From Alicycliphilus denitrificans K601 (GTDB taxonomy: Bacteria; Pseudomonadota; Gammaproteobacteria; Burkholderiales; Burkholderiaceae_C): a stretch of DNA of 64,000 nucleotides. Positions 39,126 to 53,938 of this stretch are shown here, piece by piece; position 1 is the first letter of the stretch, and every line of letters starts with the position of its first letter. The stretch is taken from positions 806,001-870,000 of the forward strand of contig NC_015422.1 of the NCBI RefSeq assembly GCF_000204645.1. The letters are read 5' to 3'. Under the pieces are notes generated by a model that was given only the letters and a program-made list of their open reading frames with translations, did no database searches and was not told the origin of the DNA. A program made the position numbers and the translations under genes.

Positions 39126-40631
39126 TTACTTCATCGTGATGGTGGTGTTCACCGCGTCGCTGCTGCTGCCGTGGTCCTCGTACCAGCGGGCCGTGACGGT
39201 CTTGGTCTGCGTCCAGAACTGCACGGCCTGCTTGCCGTTCGGGCCCAGGTCGCCAAGCTTGGAGGCGCGCGAGCCCGTGAAGCTGAAGTAGGCCACGGGC
39301 ACGGGGATGGGCACGTTGATGCCCACCTGCCCCACGTTGATGTCGTGCTGGAACTTGCGCGCGGCCCAGCCGCTGCTGGTGAAGATGGAGGTGCCGTTGC
39401 CGTTGGGGTTGCGGTTGATGAAGGCGATGGCATCCTCCAGCGTGTCCACGCAGACCACGTTGAGCACGGGGCCGAAGATCTCCTGCTGGTAGATGTCCAT
39501 CTGGTCGGTCACATCCGCGAAGACCGTGGGGCCGACGAAGTTGCCTTGCTCGTAGCCGGGCACGGTGCAGGCGCGGCCGTCCAGCAGCAGCTTCGCTCCT
39601 TGCGCCACGCCGGAGTCGATCAGGCCCAGCACGCGCTGCTTGGCGCGCGGATTGACCAGCGGGCCCAGGTCGGCGCTGCGGTCGGTGCCGGGGCCGACCT
39701 TCATGGCCTTGGACTTGGCGACCAGTTCGGGCAGCCAGTCGCGCGCGGCGCCCACGAAGACGGCGACCGAGTTGGCCATGCAGCGCTGGCCCGCGGCGCC
39801 GAAGGCCGAGCCCAGCAGGTTGTTGAGCGCGTGCTCCTTGGGCGCGTCGGGCATGACCACGCAGTGGTTCTTGGCGCCCATCATCGACTGCACGCGCTTG
39901 CCGGCCTCGCTCGCGCGGCGGTAGATGTGCGTGCCCACGTGCGTGGAGCCGATGAACGAAAGCGCCTTGATGTCCGGGTGGTCGCAGAGCATGTCGGCCA
40001 CCTCGGGTCCGCCGTGGATGACGTTGAGCACGCCCGGCGGCACGCCGGCCTCGTGCGCCAGCTCGACGAGGCGCATGGTGGAGCTGGGGTCCTGCTCCGA
40101 GGGCTTGAGCACGAAGGTGTTGCCGCAGGCGATCGCCATGGGGAACATGAAGCAGGGCAGCATCACGGGGAAGTTGAACGCCGTGATGCCCGCGCCCACG
40201 CCCAGGGGCTGCAGCAGGTTGTACACGTCCACGCCCGTGGCGGCGTTCTCGGCGATCTCGCCGAGCTGCAGCGTGGTGATGGAGCAGGCGTGCTCCACCA
40301 CCTCCAGGCCGCGGCCCACCTCGCCCTCGGCGTCGGGCAGGGTCTTGCCGTGCTCACGTGTGATGAGCTGGGCGATCTCGGCCTGGTGTTCGCGGATCAG
40401 GTGCTGGAGCTTGAGCATGATGCGCATGCGCGCGGACAGCGAAGTTTCACGCCAGGTCTGGAAGGCCTCTTGCGCATTCGCCACGGCCAGCTCGACCTCC
40501 TCGCGCGTGGCGAAGGGCACGCGCGCCACGACTTCCTGCGTGGCGGGGTTGGTCACGTCGCGCCACTCGGCGGACTTGGAAGGGTAGGGCTTGCCGCCAA
40601 TGAAATGGTGGAGGGTGGTGGGTTGGGTCAT
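39126..40631 (-). CDS. mmsA: CoA-acylating methylmalonate-semialdehyde dehydrogenase
   Basis: A 501-residue aldehyde dehydrogenase that converts methylmalonate or malonate semialdehyde to propionyl- or acetyl-CoA in valine, thymine and inositol breakdown. Diagnostic MmsA features: FNFPVMLPCFMFPMAIACGN, the catalytic cysteine Cys284 in GAAGQRCMANS, and the C-terminal FSFTGSRASKLGDLGPNGKQ. It lies 14 bases after the binding-protein gene on the same strand, forming a two-gene operon. Confidence 0.95.
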   Translation of the reverse strand: MTQPTTLHHFIGGKPYPSKSAEWRDVTNPATQEVVARVPFATREEVELAVANAQEAFQTWRETSLSARMRIMLKLQHLIREHQAEIAQLITREHGKTLPDAEGEVGRGLEVVEHACSITTLQLGEIAENAATGVDVYNLLQPLGVGAGITAFNFPVMLPCFMFPMAIACGNTFVLKPSEQDPSSTMRLVELAHEAGVPPGVLNVIHGGPEVADMLCDHPDIKALSFIGSTHVGTHIYRRASEAGKRVQSMMGAKNHCVVMPDAPKEHALNNLLGSAFGAAGQRCMANSVAVFVGAARDWLPELVAKSKAMKVGPGTDRSADLGPLVNPRAKQRVLGLIDSGVAQGAKLLLDGRACTVPGYEQGNFVGPTVFADVTDQMDIYQQEIFGPVLNVVCVDTLEDAIAFINRNPNGNGTSIFTSSGWAARKFQHDINVGQVGINVPIPVPVAYFSFTGSRASKLGDLGPNGKQAVQFWTQTKTVTARWYEDHGSSSDAVNTTITMK

Positions 40632-40645
40632 GGTGCTTCCAGGGT

Positions 40646-41863
40646 TTACTTCTTCACCAGCGGGCAGGCCGACTGGGCCAGCGGCTTGAAGGCGATCTGC
40701 GCGGGGATGGTGCTCACGGTCTTGTAGTAGTCCCACGGGCCCTTGGACTCGCCGGGGGCCTTCACCTGGAACAGATACATGTCGTGGATCACGCGGCCGT
40801 CGGGGCGGATGCTGGCGTTGCGCATCACCGGGTCGTCGATGGGCAGTTCGCGCATCTTCTGCGCCCCCGTCTTCCAGTCGTCGGTCTTGGCCGCGGCCAC
40901 CGACTTCAGGTAGTGCCGCACGCTGGAGTACACGCCGGCCTGCACCATGGTCGGCTTGAAGCCCTTGTGCAGCTTCTCGAAGCGGGTGGAGAAGGCGCGC
41001 GTCTTGTCGTCCATGTCCCAGTAGAAGCCCTCGGAGAACATCAGGCCCTGCGCCTGCTTCAGGCCGAGCGAGTGCACGTCGGTCAGGAACATCAGCAGCG
41101 ACGCCACCTTCTGCCCGCTCTTGCCCGTGCCGATGCCGAACTCGCGCGCCGCCTTGATGGCGTTCACCGTGTCCTGCGCGCCGTTGGCCAGGCCGATCAC
41201 CTGGGCCTTGGAGTTCTGCGCCTGCAGGATGAAGGACGAGAAATCGCTCGCGTTCAGCGGGTGGCGCACGCTGCCCAGCACCGTGCCGCCGTTGGCCTTG
41301 ACCATGTCCGAGGCGTCCTTTTCCAGCGAATGGCCGAAGGCGTAGTCCACGGTCACGAAGAACCAGCTCTTGTCGCCGTTCCTGGTCAGCGCGGCGGCCG
41401 CGCCGGAGGCGGAGGAGTAGGTGTCGAACATCCAGTGGAAGCCGTTCTCGGCGCAGTCCTCGTCGGTCAGGCGCGTGGTGGCGGGGCCGCTGTACATGGC
41501 GATGCCGCCCTTTTCCTTGATCAGCTTCTGCACCGCCAGGGCACCGGCGGAGTTGGTGAGGTCGGCCAGGGCATCGACCTTGTCGCGGTCCAGCCATTCG
41601 CGCGCCTTGGTGGCGGCGATGTCGGCCTTGTTCTGGTGGTCGGCGCTCACCACCTCGATCTTCATGCCCTTGCATTCGGCCTTCAGGCAATCGTCGATGG
41701 CCATCTTCGCGGCCACCACCGAGCCCGCGCCGCCCATGCCCGAGTAGGGGCCCGCCATGTCGGTCAGCACGCCGATCTTGACCACGTCGTCGGAAATCTG
41801 GGCTTGCGCCCCGGCGCAGAGCGCCAGCGCGGCAAGGGCGAGGGAATGTCGCATGGGTCGCAT
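40646..41863 (-). CDS. ABC transporter substrate-binding protein (branched-chain amino acid type), orphan
   Basis: A 405-residue periplasmic binding protein of the Peripla_BP_6 (LivK-like) class with a Sec signal (about 1-22, LALAALALCAGAQAQ) and the typical opening DDVVKIGVLTDMAGPYSGMGG. AGGAG lies eight bases before the ATG at 41863; a second ATG three codons in is less well placed. No permease or ATPase gene is near. Cotranscription with mmsA suggests a ligand whose catabolism passes through methylmalonate or malonate semialdehyde. Confidence 0.92.
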   Translation of the reverse strand: MRPMRHSLALAALALCAGAQAQISDDVVKIGVLTDMAGPYSGMGGAGSVVAAKMAIDDCLKAECKGMKIEVVSADHQNKADIAATKAREWLDRDKVDALADLTNSAGALAVQKLIKEKGGIAMYSGPATTRLTDEDCAENGFHWMFDTYSSASGAAAALTRNGDKSWFFVTVDYAFGHSLEKDASDMVKANGGTVLGSVRHPLNASDFSSFILQAQNSKAQVIGLANGAQDTVNAIKAAREFGIGTGKSGQKVASLLMFLTDVHSLGLKQAQGLMFSEGFYWDMDDKTRAFSTRFEKLHKGFKPTMVQAGVYSSVRHYLKSVAAAKTDDWKTGAQKMRELPIDDPVMRNASIRPDGRVIHDMYLFQVKAPGESKGPWDYYKTVSTIPAQIAFKPLAQSACPLVKK

Positions 41864-41958
41864 GAATGTGTCTCCTGGTGATCTGTTGCGGCCATGGCCC
41901 AGCGCCAGGCCGCGGGCCACTCTAAGCCAACAGTTATGCAAGGAGATAGGAGATTTGG

Positions 41959-41982
41959 GCATATGCTCATTGCAAATTTGCA
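41959..41982. promoter_or_regulatory. Two palindromes between the divergent LysR pseudogene and mmsA operon
   Basis: GCATATGC (41959-41966) and TGCAAATTTGCA (41971-41982) stand side by side about 15 bases before the LysR start. Candidate LysR-binding sites or core promoter elements. Confidence 0.4.
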
Positions 41983-41996
41983 CCACTATCCTTGCC

Positions 41997-42922
41997 ATGG
42001 CCATAGACCGCATCAACTGGGACAACCTGCGCCTGTTCCTCGCCGTGGTGCGCGCGCAGTCGGCGCAGGAGGCCGCCCGGCGCATGGAGGTGGACCACTC
42101 CACCATCACCCGGCGCCTGCACCGCCTGGAAAAGGAACTGGGCGCGCAGCTGTTCGAGCGCACGCCGGCGGGCCACCTGCTCACGCCCGCGGGGCAGCGC
42201 CTGCTGGAGCATGTGGAGCGCATGGAAAGCTCCATGGTGCTGGTGGGGGAGGACATAGGCGGCGACAGCCACATGCTCACCGGCCACGTGCGGCTGGGCG
42301 CGACGGAGGGCTTCGGCAGCTTCTTCCTTGCGCCCCACCTGAGCTATTTCTGCGACCGCCACCCGGGGATACAAGTGGAGCTGCTCATCGTGCCGCGCTT
42401 CATCAACCTCTCGCAGCGCGAGGCCGACCAGCGGTCAACATCGAGCGCCCTCAAAGGAGCGGTCAGGTGTGCAGCAAGCTCACCGACTACCGCCTGCGGC
42501 TGTATGCCAGCAGGAGCTACCTGCAGGGCCAGCCGCCGATCCGGCGGCTACGGGACCTTGCTGCGCACCGGTTCTTCGGCTACGTGGAGGAATTGGTGTT
42601 CAGCCAGGAACTGCGCTACCTGACTTCCATCATGCCCGACGCGCCCATGTCCCTGCGCAGCACCAGCGTGGTGGCCCAGTACAACGCGGTGCGCGAGGGA
42701 CGCGGTCTGGCCGTGCTGCCCTGCTTCATGGCCGCGCAATGCGCCGAGCTGGAGCCGGTGCTCCCCCATGAGGTCGACGTACTGCGCACCTTCTGGCTCG
42801 CCGCGCCAGCGGACCGGCGCGAACTCGCCCGGGTGCGCGCGCTGTGGGACTACCTGCGCGAGCTCGTGGAGTGCAACCAGCCCTTCCTGCTGGGCGATGC
42901 GCCCGTCTGGCAGAGGGTCTAA
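41997..42922 (+). pseudogene. LysR-family regulator, frameshifted
   Basis: Two overlapping frames together encode a complete LysR protein of about 308 residues. The first part, from ATG 41997, holds the HTH (AQEAARRMEVDHSTITRRLHR) and the start of the effector domain up to INLSQREAD. The rest (NIERPQRSGQVCSKLTDYRL... to GDAPVWQRV) continues in another frame from about 42431 and ends at 42922. A one-base loss near 42429-42431 explains the shift. Everything else is intact, so this is either a recent inactivation or a sequencing error. It is divergent from the binding-protein/mmsA operon it would regulate. Confidence 0.85.
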
Positions 42923-42931
42923 TTGGGGTCG

Positions 42932-42957
42932 TTAATTGGGGTCGGATTCCAATTAAA
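42932..42957 (+). repeat. RAYT-flanking repeat, left copy
   Basis: Begins TTAATTGGGGTC and ends TTCCAATTAAA. Matches the right copy in reverse complement at 25 of 26 positions (G versus A at the thirteenth base). REP-like hairpin with AATTGG and CCAATT arms. Confidence 0.8.
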
Positions 42958-42988
42958 ATTGCGCTCCCATCTTGCCAAGGAGCCCGCC

Positions 42989-43699
42989 ATGGCCCGCCTG
43001 CCCCGCCTCACCCTCGCGGGCTACCCGCACCATGTCATCCAGCGCGGCAACAACCGCCAGGCCATCTTCGTCGACCGGCAGGACTTCGAGACCATGCTGG
43101 CGCTGCTGGCCGAGAGCGCGCAGAAGTTCCGCGTCGCCGTCCATGCCTACGTGCTCATGGACAACCACTTCCACCTGCTGGCCACGCCCGCCACGGCCGA
43201 TACGCTGCCCCAGATGATGCAGGCCGTGGGCCGCAGCTACGTGCGCTATTTCAACGACCGCCACGGTCGCAGCGGCACGCTGTGGGAGGGGCGCTACCGC
43301 TCCACGCTGATAGAGACCGAGCGCTACCTGCTTGCCTGCATGGCCTACATCGACCTCAACCCGGTGCGCGCCGGTATGGTGGCGCAGCCGCTGGCCTGGC
43401 CCTGGTCCAGCCACGCCCACTACCTGGGTCAGCGCAGCGACAAGCTGGTCACGCCGCATACGCTGTACTGGGCGCTGGGCAACACGCCGTTCGCGCGCGA
43501 GGCCGCCTACGCCGAACTGGTGCAGGCCGGCATAGCCGGCGCCGAGCAGGCCGCGCTGACCGACGCGACGCTGCGCGGCTGGGCGCTGGGCGGCGCCGAT
43601 TTCGTAGCGGAATTGCAAAAAAAATCGCCACGCCGCGTGACCAAGGCCCGGCCCGGGCGTCCCGCGGCGGCAGCGGAAGACACCACCAAACTGGACTGA
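42989..43699 (+). CDS. REP-associated tyrosine transposase (Y1/HUH)
   Basis: A 236-residue single-strand transposase of the RAYT (TnpA_REP) branch of the IS200/IS605 superfamily. Motifs: [19 protein letters not shown] near the N terminus, the HUH motif in [12 protein letters not shown], the tyrosine-containing helix, then [14 protein letters not shown] and [12 protein letters not shown]. The ATG at 42989 with AAGGAG upstream is chosen; the open frame begins earlier, inside the repeat. The C-terminal region is basic and low-complexity. RAYTs mobilise or maintain REP-type palindromes and are often domesticated. Confidence 0.93.
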   Translation: MARLPRLTLAGYPHHVIQRGNNRQAIFVDRQDFETMLALLAESAQKFRVAVHAYVLMDNHFHLLATPATADTLPQMMQAVGRSYVRYFNDRHGRSGTLWEGRYRSTLIETERYLLACMAYIDLNPVRAGMVAQPLAWPWSSHAHYLGQRSDKLVTPHTLYWALGNTPFAREAAYAELVQAGIAGAEQAALTDATLRGWALGGADFVAELQKKSPRRVTKARPGRPAAAAEDTTKLD

Positions 43700-43775
43700 A
43701 GCCTTTTCTGTACAAGGGGAAAGCACTATCCAATTTGATGTGTCCCTAATTTTTAAAAATATGCAAAATGCAGCG

Positions 43776-43801
43776 TTTAATTGGAATCTGACCCCAATTA
43801 A
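43776..43801 (-). repeat. RAYT-flanking repeat, right copy
   Basis: Inverse of the left copy at 42932-42957 with one mismatch. Lies 67 bases before the gltB start. Confidence 0.8.
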
Positions 43802-43868
43802 TATGCTTGCAATGCATGAAGCCATGCGCTACTCTGCGCCTCCCTGCGATATTTTGAGAAAGCGCGCG

Positions 43869-48602
<4,734 letters not shown>

Positions 48603-48642
48603 GCCCGCCTTTCAGACCGACACGAACAAGGACACCACGATC

Positions 48643-50121
48643 ATGGGAAAGACGACAGGCTTTCTGGAATACGAGCGCATCGAGGAGGGCTACCCCGCGC
48701 CCGCCGAGCGCGTGAAGCACTACAAGGAATTCGTCATCGGCCTGAGCAGCGAGCAGGCCAAGATTCAGGCCGCGCGCTGCATGGACTGCGGCACGCCGTT
48801 CTGCAACAACGGCTGCCCGGTCAACAACATCATCCCGGACTTCAACGACCTCGTGTACCACCAGGACTGGAGAAGCGCGAGCACGGTGCTGCACAGCACC
48901 AACAACTTCCCCGAGTTCACCGGCCGCATCTGCCCCGCGCCCTGCGAGGCAGCGTGCACGCTCAACATCAACAGCGACGCGGTGGGTATCAAGAGCATCG
49001 AGCACGCCATCGTCGACCGCGCCTGGGCCGAGGGCTGGGTGCAGCCCCAGCTGCCCAGGCACAAGACCGGCAGGAAGGTCGCCATCGTCGGCGCCGGCCC
49101 GGCGGGCCTCGCTGCGGCGCAGCAGCTCGCGCGCGCCGGGCACGACGTGACGCTGTTCGAGAAGAACGACCGCGTGGGCGGCCTGCTGCGCTACGGCATC
49201 CCCGACTTCAAGCTCGACAAGGGCCACATCGACAAGCGCGTGCGCCAGCTCGTGGCCGAGGGCGTGCAGATCCGCACCGGCGTGTTCGTGGGCAGCGAGA
49301 AGGACGGCCTGGGGCAGGGCAGCAAGGTCACCAACTGGTCCACCGAGACCGTCACGCCCGCGCAGCTGCAGGCCGAATTCGACGCCGTGCTGCTCACCGG
49401 CGGCGCCGAGCAGAGCCGCGACCTGCCCGTGCCGGGGCGGGACCTCGCGGGCATCCACTTCGCCATGGAGTTCCTGCCGCAGCAGAACAAGGTCAACGCG
49501 GGCGACAAGCTCAAGGGCCAGATTCGGGCCGATGGCAAGCACGTCATCGTCATCGGCGGCGGCGACACCGGCAGCGACTGCGTGGGCACCAGCAACCGCC
49601 ACGGCGCCAAGAGCGTGACGCAGTTCGAGGTCATGCCCATGCCGCCCGAGCAGGAGAACAAGCCGCTCGTCTGGCCCTACTGGCCGCTCAAGCTGCGCAC
49701 CAGCTCCAGCCACGACGAGGGCTGCGTGCGCGAGTTCGCCATCTCCACCAAGGAGTTCACGGGGCACAAGGGCAAGGTCACGGGCCTGAAGACCGTACAG
49801 GTCGAGTTCAAGGACGGCAGGTTCTCCGAGGTGCCCGGCACCGAGAAGGAATACCCTGCCGACCTCGTGCTGCTGGCCATGGGCTTCGTCAGCCCCGTCG
49901 CGGCCGTGCTCGACGCCTTCGGCGTGGACAAGGACGCGCGCGGCAACGCCCGCGCCAGCACGGACTTCATCGGCGGCTACGCCACCAGCGTGCCCAAGGT
50001 GTTCGCCGCGGGCGACATGCGCCGCGGCCAGTCGCTCGTCGTCTGGGCCATCCGCGAGGGCCGGCAGGCCGCGCGCGCGGTCGATGAGTTCCTGATGGGC
50101 GCCAGCGACCTGCCGCGCTGA
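48643..50121 (+). CDS. gltD: Glutamate synthase (NADPH) small subunit
   Basis: A 492-residue FAD- and NADPH-binding electron donor to GltB. The N-terminal cysteine clusters for two 4Fe-4S centres are [14 protein letters not shown] and [10 protein letters not shown]. The FAD site is [18 protein letters not shown] and the NADPH site [16 protein letters not shown]. Full family length. An AGCTTCCAGCGCTTG repeat lies just downstream. Confidence 0.98.
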   Translation: MGKTTGFLEYERIEEGYPAPAERVKHYKEFVIGLSSEQAKIQAARCMDCGTPFCNNGCPVNNIIPDFNDLVYHQDWRSASTVLHSTNNFPEFTGRICPAPCEAACTLNINSDAVGIKSIEHAIVDRAWAEGWVQPQLPRHKTGRKVAIVGAGPAGLAAAQQLARAGHDVTLFEKNDRVGGLLRYGIPDFKLDKGHIDKRVRQLVAEGVQIRTGVFVGSEKDGLGQGSKVTNWSTETVTPAQLQAEFDAVLLTGGAEQSRDLPVPGRDLAGIHFAMEFLPQQNKVNAGDKLKGQIRADGKHVIVIGGGDTGSDCVGTSNRHGAKSVTQFEVMPMPPEQENKPLVWPYWPLKLRTSSSHDEGCVREFAISTKEFTGHKGKVTGLKTVQVEFKDGRFSEVPGTEKEYPADLVLLAMGFVSPVAAVLDAFGVDKDARGNARASTDFIGGYATSVPKVFAAGDMRRGQSLVVWAIREGRQAARAVDEFLMGASDLPR

Positions 50122-50140
50122 ACGTTCGCTATTGGAAAAA

Positions 50141-50156
50141 TAGCTTCCAGCGCTTG
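50141..50156 (+). repeat. TAGCTTCCAGCGCTTG half repeat downstream of gltD
   Basis: Identical in reverse complement to 3454-3469 within pgi. It lies in the 204-base gap between gltD and the amino-acid binding-protein gene, which otherwise shows no gene; the gap's GC-rich second half probably holds the promoter of the ABC operon. Confidence 0.6.
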
Positions 50157-50325
50157 ATGGACGGGCATTGCAGGCCGTTTTTGCTTCAAACCCGTGGGGC
50201 GGCGGGCATGGCGTGCGGGCGCGGCCCGTGCCAACGGTGGGACAATCGCGGGTTTCCCCGGCCGCGCCATCCCGGGCGCGGGCCGGATCCTTCCCACCGT
50301 TTCCTTTGAAGATCGCTACTACGCC

Positions 50326-51123
50326 ATGAAGAAGATTGCTGCCGTTGCCTTGCTGTCCCTGGGTGCCGTGCTGGCGGGCTGCTCCAAGCAGGAGAACGCC
50401 CCCGCGCCCGCCGCCGCGCCCGCGCCCGCCGCCGTGACCCAGATCGTCGTTGGCCTGGACGACAACTTCCCGCCCATGGGCTTTCGCGACGAGAAGAACG
50501 AGTTGGTCGGCTTCGACATCGACATGGCCAAGGAGGCCGCCAAGCGCCTGGGCCTGCAAGTGGAGTTCAAGCCCATCGACTGGAGCGCCAAGGAGGCCGA
50601 GCTGTCGGGCAAGCGCGTGGACGTGCTGTGGAACGGCCTGACCATCACCGAGGAGCGCAAGCAGAACATCGCCTTCACCGCGCCCTACATGGAGAACCAC
50701 CAGATCATCGTCGTGCCCGCCGGCTCGGCCATCAAGGCCAAGGCCGACCTGGCCGGCAAGGTCGTCGGCGCGCAGGAGGGCTCCAGCGCCGTGGACGCGA
50801 TCAAGAAGGAAGACGCGGTGTTCAAGTCGTTCAAGGAATTCAAGACCTTCGGCGACAACGTGACCGCGCTCATGGACCTGTCCACCGGCCGCCTGGAGGC
50901 CGTGGTGGTCGACGAGGTGGTGGGCCGCTACTACGTGGCCAAGAAGCCCGACCAGTACGAAGTGCTCGACGACAACTTCGGCACCGAGGAATACGGCGTG
51001 GGCCTGCGCAAGGACGACACCGAACTGCACGGCAAGCTCGACAAGGCGCTGGCCGACATGAAGGCCGACGGCGCGGCCGCGAAGATCGCCGAGCAGTGGT
51101 TCGGCAAGAACATCATCAAGTAA
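50326..51123 (+). CDS. Polar amino-acid ABC transporter substrate-binding lipoprotein
   Basis: A 265-residue family 3 solute-binding protein (HisJ/GlnH/FliY type). Lipobox LAGC with Cys19, an Ala/Pro linker, then the SBP_bac_3 domain with GLDDNFPPMGFRDEKNELVGF, the classic opening of these proteins, and VDVLWNGLTITEERKQNIAF. It is first in an operon with permease and ATPase genes. The ligand is a polar amino acid or cystine by family; proximity to gltBD hints at glutamate or glutamine but does not prove it. Confidence 0.92.
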   Translation: MKKIAAVALLSLGAVLAGCSKQENAPAPAAAPAPAAVTQIVVGLDDNFPPMGFRDEKNELVGFDIDMAKEAAKRLGLQVEFKPIDWSAKEAELSGKRVDVLWNGLTITEERKQNIAFTAPYMENHQIIVVPAGSAIKAKADLAGKVVGAQEGSSAVDAIKKEDAVFKSFKEFKTFGDNVTALMDLSTGRLEAVVVDEVVGRYYVAKKPDQYEVLDDNFGTEEYGVGLRKDDTELHGKLDKALADMKADGAAAKIAEQWFGKNIIK

Positions 51124-51147
51124 CCTACCCCTCCTCGGGCTTACCTG

Positions 51148-51183
51148 ACACCGGCAGCGCCTGCATCGGCCTGCCGGTGTTTT
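51148..51183 (+). terminator. Intra-operon hairpin between binding-protein and permease genes
   Basis: Perfect 10-bp stem ACACCGGCAG/CTGCCGGTGT with a 14-base loop and a TTTTC tail ending two bases before the permease ATG. Probably a partial terminator that lowers permease/ATPase expression relative to the binding protein. Confidence 0.75.
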
Positions 51184-51184
51184 C

Positions 51185-51821
51185 ATGATGGACTACGTAC
51201 TCTCCCTCCTGGGGCCGCTGGCGCAGGGCGCCACCGTCACCCTGAAGCTGTTCGTCATCACGCTGGCGCTGGCCGTGCCGCTGGGTCTCGTGCTGGCGCT
51301 GGCGCGGCTGTCGCGCTGGAAGGCCCTGTCGGGCGCGGTGAACGGCTACATCTGGCTCATGCGCGGCACGCCGCTCATGCTGCAGATGCTGTTCATCTAC
51401 TTCGCGCTTCCCTTCGTGCCCGTGGTCGGCGTGCGCCTGCCGGACTTCCCGGCGGCCGTCACGGCGTTCGCGCTCAACTACGCGGCCTACTTCGCCGAGA
51501 TCTTCCGCGCCGGCATCCAGTCCGTGGACCGGGGCCAGTACGAGGCCGCCAAGGTGCTCGGCATGAGCTACGGCCAGACCATGCGCCGCATCGTGCTGCC
51601 GCAGATGGTGCGCAGCATCCTGCCGCCCATGAGCAACGAAACCATCACCTTGGTCAAGGACACTTCCCTGATCTACGTGCTGGCCCTCAACGACTTGCTG
51701 CGCGCCGCGCGCGGCATCGTGCAGCGCGACTTCACCACCACGCCCTTCATCGTCGCCGCGGCCTTCTATCTGCTGATGACCCTGGTGCTCACCTGGGGCT
51801 TCCAGCGCCTGGAGCAACGCT

Positions 51822-51841
<20 letters not shown>
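51185..51841 (+). CDS. Amino-acid ABC transporter permease
   Basis: A 218-residue HisM/GlnP-type inner-membrane permease with about five transmembrane helices and the EAA loop EAAKVLGMSYGQTMRRIVLPQ-type signature that docks the ATPase. The start is ATG 51185 (or 51188). No ribosome-binding site is visible, because a terminator-like hairpin fills the upstream bases. It overlaps the ATPase gene by 20 bases. Confidence 0.95.
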
Positions 51842-52601
<760 letters not shown>

Positions 52602-52624
52602 GCGCAACCGACATCCAAACGTCC

Positions 52625-53929
52625 ATGAACCTCGCCCCGCTCCCAGCCCAGCACGCCCAGCGCGTACTGCTGCACAACGAAGTCCACGCCCGCCCGCCCG
52701 AGGCCATGGCCGCGCCGCTGGCGATCTCGCACATCGTGATGCTGGCCGACGCGGCGGGCCGCGATGCGAGCCGCGCCCACCTGGCGGCGCTGCTGCGCGA
52801 CCACCACCTGGCGCCGCCGGACGCGCATACCACCCATCTGCGCGCGGACCTGGGGGCCTTCCGCATCCGCTGGGAGCTGCACACCGAGTTCGTCACCTGG
52901 ACCTTCACGGTCGTGCCGGTCGGCGGCATCCATGCCGGGGAGGGGCGTGCGCCCGCGGCGGCGCTGGAGGCCGTGCCGCGCGACTGGCTCGCGCTGCTGC
53001 CCGGCGAATGCCTGTGCGCGCTGCACCTGTGGGTGGCCGCGGGCGGCGGCTGGTCCGCCACGCCGGCGCAGCGCGGCTGGCTGCGCGAGGAGTCGCTCGT
53101 CGCCTCGGCCGTGGCCGAGGGGCAGGGCGAGGTCTACACCGACTTCGCCATCCATGCCGACGGCTTCTCGCGCATGCTGCTCGTGGCCGGGGCACTCTCG
53201 CACCAGCGCCTGGGGCGGCTGGTGCAGCAGCTGCTGGAGATCGAGACCTACCGCATGGCGGCCCTGCTGGGCCTGCCCGCCGCGCGTGAGGCCGGCGCCG
53301 CCCTGGCCAGCGCCGAGTGCGAGCTGGCCGCGCTGGCCGAGGCCATACGCAGCTCGCGCCGCGACGCCGAGCCCGCGCTGCTCGACCGCCTCACGCGGCT
53401 GGCGGGGCAGGTCGAGGGGCAGTACGCGGCCACGCATTCGCGCTTCTCGGCCAGCAGCGCGTATTTCGAGCTGGTGGACCGGCGCATCCAGGACATCGCC
53501 GAATCGCGCATCGCGGGCCTGCAGACCATCGGCGAATTCATGGAGCGGCGCCTGAGCCCCGCGCGCAGCACCTGCGCCTGGGCCGCGCGGCGGCAGAACG
53601 CGCTGTCCGAGCGCGTCTCGCGCATGAGCAGCCTGCTGCGCACGCGCGTGGAGATCGAGCAGCAGCAGAACAACCAGGCCCTGCTGGTCGCGATGAACCG
53701 CCGCGGCGACCTGCAGCTCAAGCTCCAGTCCACGGTGGAGGGGCTGTCGGTGGCGGCCATCACCTATTACATCGTCGGCCTGGTGAGCTACCTGGCCAAG
53801 GGCGCGCAGAAGATTGGCTGGCCCTTCTCGCCCGAGAGCACGGCGGCCGTGGCGATCCCGCTGGTCGCGGCCAGCGTGTGGTGGTCGCTGCGGCGCCTGC
53901 ACCACCGCATGTTCGGCGAGGCGCATTGA
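52625..53929 (+). CDS. DUF3422 family membrane protein
   Basis: A 434-residue protein of an uncharacterised family. N-terminal hallmark LLHNEVHARPPEAM, a long central region with coiled-coil-like segments (about residues 210-360), and two C-terminal transmembrane helices (SVAAITYYIVGLVSYLAKG and AVAIPLVAASVWW). Domain order suggests a membrane-anchored cytoplasmic protein. It follows the ABC operon by 23 bases and may be cotranscribed with it. Function unknown. Confidence 0.88.
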   Translation: MNLAPLPAQHAQRVLLHNEVHARPPEAMAAPLAISHIVMLADAAGRDASRAHLAALLRDHHLAPPDAHTTHLRADLGAFRIRWELHTEFVTWTFTVVPVGGIHAGEGRAPAAALEAVPRDWLALLPGECLCALHLWVAAGGGWSATPAQRGWLREESLVASAVAEGQGEVYTDFAIHADGFSRMLLVAGALSHQRLGRLVQQLLEIETYRMAALLGLPAAREAGAALASAECELAALAEAIRSSRRDAEPALLDRLTRLAGQVEGQYAATHSRFSASSAYFELVDRRIQDIAESRIAGLQTIGEFMERRLSPARSTCAWAARRQNALSERVSRMSSLLRTRVEIEQQQNNQALLVAMNRRGDLQLKLQSTVEGLSVAAITYYIVGLVSYLAKGAQKIGWPFSPESTAAVAIPLVAASVWWSLRRLHHRMFGEAH

Positions 53930-53938
53930 TCAAAAAGA

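Larger units (their letters stand above)
42932..43801. mobile_element. RAYT (REP-associated transposase) element with terminal inverted repeats
   Basis: A 26-bp repeat at 42932-42957 occurs inverted at 43776-43801 with a single mismatch, enclosing the transposase gene. Each repeat is itself a hairpin (AATTGG with CCAATT). A partial third copy, TAATTGGGGTC, at 42920-42930 includes the stop codon of the LysR pseudogene. The element lies between that gene and the gltB promoter region. Confidence 0.8.

Noticed and set aside
39085..39130. Short CTTCACTCA-like tandem repetition before mmsA's stop
   Set aside because: Only two or three imperfect units; consistent with chance in a short T/C-rich stretch.
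39126..41690. An 854-codon frame covering mmsA and the binding-protein gene
   Set aside because: Upstream of 40631 it is an off-frame reading of the binding-protein gene; MmsA begins at MTQPTT.
43807..43835. TTGCAA-17-TACTCT as a gltB promoter
   Set aside because: The -10 matches the consensus at only three positions; not strong enough to report as a feature.
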